64,000 nucleotides of DNA from Euptelea pleiosperma. Lineage: Eukaryota; Streptophyta; Magnoliopsida; Ranunculales; Eupteleaceae. The stretch's first letter is position 1. Each line of letters begins with the position of its first letter. Positions 55,501 through 64,000 of the stretch are shown here, piece by piece. The stretch covers positions 21,887,190 to 21,951,189 of the forward strand of contig CM068553.1 in NCBI GenBank assembly GCA_035048495.1. Reading direction: 5' to 3'. A model generated the notes under the pieces. It worked only from the letters and a program-made list of their open reading frames with translations. It searched no databases and had not been told where the DNA came from. A program made the position numbers and the translations under genes.

Positions 55501-56640
55501 AGTACGTGATTTCAAACCTTTGGATCCTTGTACCCCAAATAATGGTCAATAATGCTCAAATTCCCACGGTGACAAGATTCCAATCCAACGCTATAAATTA
55601 CTAATCGGGTTGATTTTTGGCTTGTTGGTCCACCTTGGGCAACATCCATATGGTCAGTGTCCTCTAAAATGTGACACGGGTTCATATTGTGGACGGTCTA
55701 CCAAGTTTTACTCCATTTAAAGAAAAAAACTTAAAAATAATAATTAAAATTATTTTGATAATTTTTTGACTATGATTAACCCGTGTCAAAATATCAATGG
55801 CTAAAGCCTAAGTTGTACCTGTTGCAACAAATACAGATGTCTATCATCAACACTAATGATGGACTACAATTTGAGCACGCCATGTGGCACATTATTAGAG
55901 ACAATAGATCGTATTGATGTTTATCCCATCACTAGGTGGACATACATACTAAAAATCAGGTTGATTACTTATTTCTAACCTTTAGATTTGAGTACCCCAA
56001 ATTATTACATATCCCATAGTTAAAAATCTACCCATAAAAGACACCAATCCAATGGTTATAAATCACTAATACTGTATGGATATTTATAACAACCCAAGGT
56101 GTACCTACATACTAAAAATAAGGTCGGTTGGTTATTTATAAGGTTTGGATCTTCGTATCCCAACTAATGCTAGAAATCCAACGGTTAAAAATTAACTCAT
56201 AAAAGATACCAATCCAACGGTTAGATACATCCCTAGGAGAACTTACAAACTAAAATCAGGCTGATTAGTTATCTCTCAACTTGGATCTTTGTACCCCAAC
56301 TAATGCTATATATATCCCACGGTTAAAAATCAACACATAAAAGACATCAATCAAACGGTTACAAAATTGTAATCTGTTGATGATGGACCACAACATGAGC
56401 CACGTGGCATATTAGTAGAGACCACGGACCATATGGATGTTTGTCCCATCCGTAGGTGGACCTACATGCTAAAAATCAAGTTGATTAAAATTTTCTAACC
56501 TTTGGATCTAAGTACCCCAAATAATGCTAGATATCACACGGTTAAGAATCAACCAAAAAAAAATACACAAATCCAACGGTTTCAAATAACTAATCTTGCT
56601 GATTTTTTATTTATAGGTCCACCTAGGGATGAGCGTGAGA
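55501..56640. repeat. Degenerate cluster of related TIR-transposon pieces
   Basis: Copies of the same terminal sequence recur at about 55618-55720 (left type), 55860-55970 and 56385-56475 (right type) and 56600-56635 (left type, cut). Between them a ~140-160-bp unit (AAAATCAGGTTGATTAG, TTTGGATCT.TGTACCCCAA, CACGGTTAAAAATCAA) repeats about five times from 55490 to 56600. No genes. Confidence 0.65.
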
Positions 56641-56850
56641 GTTGGAGTCCGAAAAAAAATTCTTTGAATCTCTCCGCCTGGAAATAGAATTCCAGAAATT
56701 TGAAGTTTCTTCTCCCCCCTAAAACTTTTAATTCCGGAAAAATCACGGAGCTGGAAATATAATTCCTGGAATTCGGTCCTCCCAAACACGGAGACAAGAA
56801 TCACAAATCCAAATCCGGCTCAATTCCGGGTTACCAAACAGACCCTTAGA
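56641..56850. repeat. Possible hAT-like terminal fragment
   Basis: The segment ends GGGTTACCAAACAGACCCTTAG, the usual style of a plant hAT-type terminus, and is rich in AATTCC/GGAATT words. The opposite terminus was not identified. Confidence 0.35.
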
Positions 56851-57055
56851 ATGAATGTGCTTTGAAATTTGTCTGGTGGTCTTGGAGATTGCTACAGTGG
56901 GAATCTCGATGACCATCAGGGGTCTGGACCTTGGGACGTTATGCTACAGTATCGTCATCCTCAAAATTGCTTCCTTCGGATAGACTAAACTAGCTAAGGC
57001 GATTGGTTGGTTCACTCTTGCACCTCCTCATTACGGTTTCCTTACTCTCACTGTC

Positions 57056-57316
57056 ATGGCCATGCTCGCCTTTCCCTTAGCTCTAACCCTTCTAAAGTCC
57101 CATGGAGCTCACTTTTCACTTCTCTACGCCGGAAAGCGAAACCCTAGCCAGCTCTATAATCCTCTAAATCGTTGCCGTTCATCGCTTCGGTTCAACAAAA
57201 CCAGTGTTTCGTCAATCAGTACTACTTCTGTGATATCTGAAGCTTCATCGAACGATCCAAAATCTCCGACCAGAGCTTCTGTCCCTACCTTTCAACAGGC
57301 GATTCAGCGTCTCCAG
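57056..57316 (+). CDS. EDD1: Organellar glycyl-tRNA synthetase, exon 1 (transit peptide)
   Basis: The first 87 codons of the host gene start at ATG 57056 and end in phase at CTCCAG before GTACGT. The N-terminus is hydrophobic then rich in R, K, S and T with few acids, as expected of a chloroplast/mitochondrial targeting peptide. The exon ends with SVPTFQQAIQRLQ, which begins the alpha-subunit homology of bacterial-type GlyRS. Together with exons 2-4 it clearly belongs to the fused alpha-beta enzyme called EDD1 in Arabidopsis, which charges tRNA-Gly in both plastids and mitochondria and is needed for embryo development. A second ATG lies two codons later; the first is chosen because relatives start similarly (MAI/MAM L). 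The promoter should lie in 56850-57055; no clear TATA box is seen. Confidence 0.9.
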
Positions 57317-57342
57317 GTACGTCGCCACATTCGAATCTGTGA

Positions 57343-57556
57343 GGGCCCGTTTGGAGGCTGAATAAGCGCAAATTGAAATAGGTAGTAAAATTTTGATGGC
57401 GAAGAAACGCCTCCTTCCCTTCAACGGCACTAGCGCTATTTTCTACGTGGCACAAAATAGTTGCCGTCCAAACTCATCAAATACCGTAAAACGCAGTTGT
57501 GCTCACATTAAAAAACTAACACCAATTGCGTTTTGAGGGCTGTCCAAACAGCTCCG
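57343..57556. mobile_element. hAT-like MITE in GlyRS intron 1
   Basis: GGGCCCGTTTGGA (57343) and the inverse-complement-like TCCAAACAGCTCC (57543) bound about 210 bp without coding capacity, in the style of plant hAT MITEs. An 8-bp target duplication could not be confirmed. Confidence 0.45.
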
Positions 57557-58198
57557 TATCAATCTGCCCTGAATTTTTGATGGAAATTATGTGTCACTTG
57601 TTGTTATTCATACCTTGTTTTCTTCTGTCTGAGTTGATCTAAAAGGTGATTTTCGATGATTTTGAACAGTATAAAGCCTTTGTAACTGCTTCAGTTTCGT
57701 ACTTGTTGGATGTGAATGGGTCCTTTTATTGGAAGTTGAAGTAATTTTTGTCTCGAAATCCTAAAAGCTAACCTAAATTTGGCACGAGGATTAACTGCAT
57801 CATTTTCTACTATATTTGTTAAGTGTAATTTTATATATAGTTTTATCCAAACCCACATTATGATCTTAAAATGCAGCATAACATCTACTGCATTGGTTCA
57901 TTTCGAATGCGAAAACCTTATTGTGAATTTGTGATACATTGATCTATCTTGAATGCACTAAGAATCAAACACGACTAGCTTCAATTCTTGGTACTGAGCC
58001 TTCTGGTTGCTGTAAAGTTGGGTCATTGTGGAAACGAGTTCCAATTCATCATTTTCGATGCTCTAAGCTTTTAGTCTTTCAGAATGCCTTTGTTGATTAA
58101 ATCTTGCAATATCAGTCTGCAGTGATGGCAGAGGTACTGGATTTTCTTGTATTATTCTATTGTCTATTTCTTAATTTTTTTCCTTTTGAATAATACAG

Positions 58199-58249
58199 GA
58201 GTATTGGGCTTCTGTTGGATGCGCTATAATGCAATGTAGCAACACAGAG
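58199..58249 (+). CDS. EDD1: Organellar glycyl-tRNA synthetase, exon 2
   Basis: Seventeen codons, EYWASVGCAIMQCSNTE, between TAATACAG and GTAGTG. They continue exon 1 in phase 0. The GC..MQ..NTE pattern matches the start of the alpha-type class II catalytic domain (bacterial GlyQ has GC...QP.D.E). Intron 1 is 882 bp. Confidence 0.95.
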
Positions 58250-58672
58250 GTAGTGATTTTTTTTTTGTTTTTCAAGTTTTCTTTTATTGAACATCTTTAT
58301 TTCCTAAGAAAATACCAACACAGAAGAGAACATTTTATTTGAAGACAGTTATAAAAAAAGAACATTTTTTTTTTGATAAGTAAGAACATTTTATTTGAAG
58401 ACATATGCTGCTGCTGCCTATCTCTTTGGAAAGTATTGGACTTGTTCTGTCATGCACATACATGTACGTGCATGAGGATTGGAATTGTATGTGTGTGCAG
58501 TGTGGTACTTTAACATCTGGTGTTGTTGCTTTTCATTCTTTTTTTTTTCCCTTTCGTTCTTTCTTTGCTTTTGCCACCTTTTAGATTCATTTTATAGAGT
58601 CCCTTAGTTTCATAATTTTCATCCCGTTCAAGTTCTTGTCATATTAATTGGGAGTTTGACTTTGTTATTCAG

Positions 58673-58740
58673 GTTGGAGCTGGAACTATGAATCCTTTGA
58701 CGTTCTTGAGAGTTTTGGGTCCAGAACCATGGAATGTTGC
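58673..58740 (+). CDS. EDD1: Organellar glycyl-tRNA synthetase, exon 3
   Basis: Sixty-eight nt read [22 protein letters not shown] plus two bases of an Ala codon, between TTATTCAG and GTGAGT. GAGT.NP.TFLR.LGPEPW is a hallmark of bacterial-type GlyRS alpha subunits. Intron 2 is 423 bp. Confidence 0.95.
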
Positions 58741-59054
58741 GTGAGTATGCTTTTGGGAGTGTTGCAATGAGCACTTCTTTACTATCTTATATTTCTATGT
58801 TCTTCAAAGTAAGTTAATTGTTTATTCAAATATATATGTTACACGTTCATCTTGAATTATAGATCATGCTTAAAGAGTAGACTGCAATGGCTAAGGATGG
58901 AAGTTCTTGCTTCCCCTTTATGGTAAAGGACTGCATGTTCTTAACTTAATATATTGAGGTTGTAAAAAGACTTCATTAAAGTCTAATGCATTAACATCAA
59001 GACACTCAAGATCCAAATTTGGATTTGTGTTTCCATGAAATCTGACATGGTTTA

Positions 59055-59880
59055 TGTTAGGAAACTAGGGTTTGTAGAAGAGAGAGAATTGGGGAGAATG
59101 AGAGAATCCTATATCCCCTAATATGAATAAAATAAAACAATAAGGGAGAATTGTTAAAATACTCCTAAAATCATATAGATTTTGTACAAACATTGTGGGC
59201 CTTTGGCCTGGTGGGGAATTACGTTCCCCTCGGGGCCTCAGCCCCCGAACCATTGGTGACGCAGGACGGGAGAACCGCCCTACTATTTGAGAAAGGACCT
59301 TCGGCTTCGCACTAAGATAGAGTGATTTTGCATCACGAGAGAGTTCCTCAAAGAGAAATTCAATATGAAAATTCATTAATCTAGTCATTCCCTAAAATCA
59401 AAGCTTACAACCCTATTTGTTAAACCATCTAACCTGACTTTCCTAATTCTAATCAAACTTAAAATAATAAATTCCAAGTACACTTCAACTACTGCAATCA
59501 ATAATAAAAGCCTAATTGGAAACAAAATCTAACTTTAATTGGAAAAATCCTAATTAAACTAAAAACTAAATAAAACAAATCTTCATGGGGTCCACTTGCT
59601 TGACCGAGCACTGATTCGGTGTAGCAGCGGACCATCGAAATAGAATGCTCTCGCATCAAACCCTTCTGGTTGAAAGAATTCGACCTCGAATTCAAGTGCA
59701 GACGACCCACTTGGCATAGTTCCCCAATCATCCTGATCAAACGGGTCTCCTACAGTATCGACAATAACTGCAGCCTTGTTATCGGTGTAATACTTAATGA
59801 TGCAGACAGAGAGAAGTTATCTCTGAGGCATAACTTCCAATATTCACGCCTTCCTTTTTTTGGACCGTGTCATGGATTGG
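59055..59880 (-). mobile_element. Unclassified repeat insertion in GlyRS intron 3
   Basis: On the minus strand it ends ACAAACCCTAGTTTCCTAACA at about 59056. It shares several words with 63480-64000 in intron 4 (GAGAGAATTGGGGAGAA, CCTTCGG.TTCGCAC, AAATTCAATAT), so both are members of one family. It looks like LTR or copia-type untranslated sequence by composition. The left-hand part of the insertion (to about 59880) has no gene, and boundaries are approximate. Confidence 0.4.
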
Positions 59881-60027
59881 GTCATTAAGTGAGTATATGG
59901 GTCGGGTCTGAAGTGGTTATGCTTGTGGGTTATGGGCTCATCTAATGGGGCTGAACTATTGGGTGGACTTAAGTTGATTGGGCTTATCCAAAGTCTTTTA
60001 GCCTTAGGTAGTGTTTTTCCTCTATTG

Positions 60028-61727
60028 TGAGCACCAAGCTTGGTGCGGGAGAAGCTCCCCATATCGCTTCATTGTTTCATTCGAAAAATGGAGGGAAGGT
60101 TCGCGACGATGAGCTGGCGAATAAATATCTGCCTTGTAGATTTTCGGATAGGGTAGCCTGCATTGACTCAAACAAAGGCATCTTTATTATTGATAAGGAT
60201 GGCCGTTAGATGGGAAGGGATTTGAGGAAAGACTCGATTGGAATTAGCGGCAAAGACAAAGGGTTAATTAGGGAAGTTGCTGGAGCATCTAGTAGCTCCG
60301 ACGACTCTATACGGTATGATCAGGTAGGCGATAACTCTTATATACCTGGGGAATGTTCGAAGGCAGCTTATGGGGGGTTTGAGAGACAACAACTCTTTGA
60401 GTTGGAAGAGATACATGAGGTAGCTCGGGAAGGAAAGTTCGACTCAGAGACCCGTCAACCCCACTTAGTCGACGGTGGGTCTAACGTAACCTCTTCTCCG
60501 GTGGTCTCTCAGATCGGTGAGGGCACATTTGTTGGGAATCAGGTTAGTACTATACCTAATCTTCTTGTTTCCTCTCGTCTCGATCTTCTTTCTTCTTCGT
60601 GTTCTCCTTGCACCCCTATAAGCGATAGTGGGTCGGTATTAGCGTCGAAGATCGATTGGCCAGTTGGTGTTTTTGGGGTATAAGAGTAGGACGTCCCACT
60701 TATTTGAGCAATCTAATGGGGACATCTCTTAAGGATGATGGGCCCAAGTCTGGGCTTCGCTGTCTGCATTAGGTATTCTTTATAAGGTGGGTCGATGGGA
60801 TAAAGTGCATTTTTGGGAAGACCCGTGGTGCGGAGAGGAGCCGCTCAAATCCTTATTTCCTTCTCTTTACAGTCTCTTCGATCGGAAAGAGGCTATTGTT
60901 TCAGAGTGTGTCGAGTTACACGAAGGTTTGGCTTTCTGGAATTTTGGTTTTCGTCGACATGCCTATGATTGGGAGTTGGATTGTCTTGCCTCTTTCCTCC
61001 TTGTGGTTGGCGATAACCCGACATTGTCATTGGTGGATGATAGAAGAATTTGGAAATGGGATCCTAAAGGTACTTTTTCTGTTAGGTCCTTCGACATTGT
61101 TCTCCGTCAGGATAGGAATTTCCACGGGGACCTATCATATGGAAGGCTCTTGTTCCTTCTAAAGTGAAGTTCTTTACTTGGACTGCTAGTCTCGACAAGA
61201 TTCAGACGATTGACCATCTGATTAAGAAGGGGATGATATTGCCGAATAGATGTGCCTTATGCAAGTCAGCCGCTGAATTTGGTGGATCATGTGCTGATTC
61301 ATTGCAGCTTACTTTTGAGGTCTGGAAACGTTTTTTTTTCTCTATTTGGCGTCAGCTTTGTGGCCCCAGAGCATGTGGGGAAGATGTTGCTAGGCACCTC
61401 GGAGCCATCTTTTTTGGGAAAGGGCAATTTCTCTGGATGATTCTTCCTTTTGCTTTGATGTGGGCAGTTTGGAAGGAAAGGAACTTTAAGATCTTCGAAG
61501 GGAAGGAAGCTTCAATTTCTGATTTGATTTTGAATATCAAATCCCTGATGTATTTACGGTCTTTTATTTTTCTTGAGATTGCAGGAGTTTTTTTCGAATC
61601 TTTTGTATTTGGATGGAATGAGATTTTAGGGGATTCCTCTCGAGCTGTATAGAGAGAGGGATCTGCCTTCTTTTGTTCTCTTTTTGGGATTCGTCCCTTT
61701 TAATGATATTTACTAATAAAAAAAAAG
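60028..61727 (+). mobile_element. L1-type LINE, internally deleted, in GlyRS intron 3
   Basis: Two coding remnants are joined without the intervening endonuclease/RT core. 60210-60683 (157 codons) is an S/G/D-rich linker such as lies in ORF1 or before the endonuclease of plant L1 elements. 60787-61652 encodes the C-terminal RT-linked region: RWDKVHFWEDPWCG, then FTWTASLDKIQT, ILPNRCALC and (after a frameshift near 61270) VDHVLIHC, forming the zf-RVT zinc-binding domain, then ALMWAVWKERNFKIFEG. The 3' end is AATAAAAAAAAAG at 61717-61727, consistent with a poly-A tail. It lies in the same orientation as the host gene. Target duplications were not found. Confidence 0.8.
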
Positions 61728-62042
61728 ACATGTGGTGTATCTTCTATCAGAGAATGAAGCCCAATTAGCATCCACATGCCCCTCAATGTGTAGTGTGGGA
61801 TTTGTGGTCTTTCTGGAATATGGACCTTGTATGTTTTTTTGTTTGCTTTGGGTAGTTGTTGCATCTTTATAGTGAGGGTGAATGCTTTGCTCTTGCTGAG
61901 GTTTGGGATATATTTGATTATGGTAATGAAATCTTCTTGCATGGTTCCAAGTTGTATATGTTCCTAGATACCAACATCAAGATCATTAGGGTTCTCAAAA
62001 GTTATTTATTGTCATTCCTAATTTTGAAGTTTCTGGTGAAAG

Positions 62043-62124
62043 GTATGTGGAACCTAGTATACGGCCAGATGATAGTCGTTATGGGGAAAACCCAAATAGG
62101 CTCCAACGCCACACTCAATTTCAG
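62043..62124 (+). CDS. EDD1: Organellar glycyl-tRNA synthetase, exon 4
   Basis: The first base completes the Ala codon split from exon 3, followed by 27 codons beginning [14 protein letters not shown] and ending [10 protein letters not shown], then [22 protein letters not shown] is the next conserved block of the alpha domain. The frame is preserved across a 3302-bp intron that contains a LINE, so the gene may still be functional. Exon 5 and the remainder (most of the roughly thousand-residue protein) lie beyond the right edge; intron 4 is at least 1876 bp. Confidence 0.95.
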
Positions 62125-62286
62125 GTTAAGTATGATTTCTTATCTTGATCATGATGGGACCATGATTGGTGTTATGAAGCTTTCTGAAAGGTGCACATTT
62201 AAACATGTTCCGTTGAATTTATGTTTTTGTTTGGATATGATCTTAGGTTATATTAAAGCCAGATCCGGGAAATTCACAAGACCTTT

Positions 62287-62331
62287 TTATCCAGAGTCTT
62301 TCAGCCTTAGGTAGTGTTTTCCTCTATTATT
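62287..62331. repeat. 44-bp direct repeat of 59984-60027
   Basis: TTATCCAGAGTCTTTCAGCC and the following TTAGGTAGTGTTTTCCTCTATT match 59984-60027 with about three substitutions and one indel. The two copies enclose the LINE and exon 4. Neither adjoins the LINE poly-A end, so it is not a simple LINE target duplication. Confidence 0.8.
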
Positions 62332-62559
62332 TTATGCAAGAGATTATTTTGGCCTTTGAAAATTGATCGATGGGGTAGCATTGTAAGTTGCAAAGTTTCC
62401 TTTATCAACTTGCTTGGTATTGTGGTTATATGTCTGTTTAGTGATACTTCCACTTATTTAGTTATTTATGCTTTTATTCCATGCTTGGTTTGAAGTTTTA
62501 AGATGTTTGGTTTTGCTACCAATTGCAATATTATGCCTCTTCTTGGAATTTAGTGCAGT

Positions 62560-64000
62560 AGGTTTTGCCAGATATACTGGTTTTGAACGTCACAAAAACT
62601 CAAAAACATCAATGCATATAAACAATAGGAGAAACACAATATCATTTTTAAAAATTCTAAATCAACTATCACAAAAGTTTTAAATAAATCAAATACAACT
62701 AAAATAATTAAATCATGTATTAAAATATGAAATTTAAATAAAAAAAATGACTAGAATGAGAATGAAGTGATGCAGGACGAATATGATGGCTTCCGACTAA
62801 AGGCTGAGATTAATAGAAAATTATTAAGAACAATAAAATAATAAATTCTCATGCTAATCACACGGAAATAATCAGATTCAAGCAAATAAATTTATTAAAG
62901 TTCAAGGTCTTCTCACAATGCCACAATATTAGACCCGTTGCTTTAACGACGAGGATCTAATGGAAGATGGAACTTCCAACAAGCTTTGGGAATCAGTTAA
63001 GGGAGAAAACAAATTTGAAATGACTTCATTTTCTAAGAGATTATAAGTTCTTTGAAGGTCATGAAGGTTTCTGGCAAGTTTCGGGGCTTTTTGACAAGTA
63101 TCAGATTTTAGCCGGGTTTCGGAAGAAAAATGAGAACTGTGGAAAATTAGGGTTTATGATGGGGTTAGGGATTCCTATGGTTACCGCAAGGATTTGGAAG
63201 TGTCTGGGGGTTGTGGTAAGGGTTTTGGGAGGGTTTATGGTGCCGTAGGATGAACTGGTGTAAGGAAGTTACTATTTACGCGGTATTATTCACGCGGTAC
63301 TATTCATGCGGTACTATTCACGCAACACTATTCACAGTGTTGTTCAATGATTAGGGTTTAGAGATGGAAGAGATATGGTTGGGTTTTCTACGTCAAATAT
63401 TATCAAAAGAAAAGGAAAATAAATAAAACAAAGATGGAAAAAGAGAAGAGAATAAGAGAGGAAATAGAGATAGAATAAGTTACCTTCGGATTCGCACCGA
63501 GTAGCTTGGATTCACACCAAGGAAGCTTAGATTCTCACTAAGGCAGAAGAGAGCACTCCACAAGAGAATTCTCAATAGCAAAATTCAATATATTTCATCA
63601 TTAATGAAAAATTACAACTAAAAGAGTTTATATAATAAGTCAAAATATCCTAATCTAATCTTAGCCATCCATCTAATCTAATAGCTATAAAAAAACAACT
63701 TAAAACAACTAACCAAAATAACAATGAGCCTCCTAAGTTTGGACTAATTGCAAAGACACCAAAAACTCTAAAAAACATTAAAATAAGCCTAGAAAACAAA
63801 TAAAAACTCTTCAAAAACTCCTTACGTAGCCCACATGCATCTTTCCAACGTGGAGTCTTCATGATGCACATGCATGTGAGGTCTTCAAATTTTTTTTCCT
63901 TGTCTTCTACTGGTAGAATCCATGTGACGCTTTGATGTCCGCATCATGAAGATTGTTAGATATTTAGGATTTAATATAGAAGGAGAGAGAAGAATTGGGG
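62560..64000 (-). repeat. Unclassified repeat in GlyRS intron 4, related to that in intron 3
   Basis: No gene. 63480-63620 and 63955-64000 share words with 59060-59400 (see that entry). It also carries the 14-bp repeat array at 63271-63340. Left boundary approximate; the right end is beyond the window. Confidence 0.35.
63271..63340. repeat. 14-bp tandem repeat x 5 (ACTATTCACGCGGT)
   Basis: Units start at about 63271, 63285, 63299, 63313 and 63327 with one to several substitutions each. It lies within the repeat in GlyRS intron 4. Confidence 0.85.

Overview
This is plant nuclear DNA, almost certainly from a flowering plant with a repeat-rich genome. The evidence is a spliced host gene for organellar glycyl-tRNA synthetase (57056 onward, first four exons, GT-AG introns), Ty3/gypsy elements of plant-specific types (Tat-like with a second RNase H, chromodomain-bearing, and Athila-like with an Asp-tRNA primer site), a Ty1/copia gag fragment and an L1-type LINE. 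There are no prokaryotic operons, CRISPR arrays or recognisable RNA genes. The species cannot be told from the sequence.

Layout. 1-8417: 3' half of a Tat-like element (A, + strand): integrase tail, an array of 142-bp repeats, a spliced antisense gene relic, a polypurine tract and the 3' LTR. A solo LTR (1532-4202) is inserted in it. 8647-11969: a long LTR-like block of chromovirus style. 11975-13647: a broken plant-mobile-domain (PMD) gene. 13648-24115: an Athila-like element (B, + strand) whose 5' LTR holds a second LTR (13739-20285), which holds a third (15580-18009). 24571-37464: a decayed Tat-like element (C, - strand) with gag, protease, reverse transcriptase, two RNase H domains and integrase. 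It is interrupted by a solo LTR (31520-34615) and a ~190-bp insertion, and its presumed U3 carries a six-unit hairpin array. 37465-40455 and 51446 to about 51525: chromodomain integrase tail and 3' LTR of element D. D is split by a complete 10,985-bp Athila-like element (E, - strand, 40456-51440) flanked by the 5-bp duplication ACTGT. 51525-56850: LTR fragments, a copia gag relic and a cluster of TIR (DNA) transposon pieces. 57056-64000: glycyl-tRNA synthetase exons 1-4, with introns holding a MITE, a LINE and two related unclassified repeats.

One LTR family dominates: ends TGATATTCGC...TTTCA, PBS TGGCGCCG-type. It supplies B, E, four other insertions or solo LTRs and two fragments, in at least three U3 subtypes. 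The family looks non-autonomous: B and E share a Q/P-rich reading frame in the gag position and a long conserved leader, but neither has a visible pol gene. Five insertions have exact 5-bp target duplications, so much of the nesting order can be read directly.

I found no new protein-coding defence or metabolic system. The most unusual signals are structural: (1) a ~130-bp x 6 array at 36.6-37.3 kb in which every unit carries a long inverted repeat; (2) a palindrome of up to 26 bp next to the TATA box in one LTR subfamily; (3) a short word related to CCTGCAACTCCGG, scattered in both orientations through the transcribed LTR leader and repeatedly forming hairpins; and (4) the non-autonomous family itself. 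All boundaries and homology calls were made by eye from the sequence.
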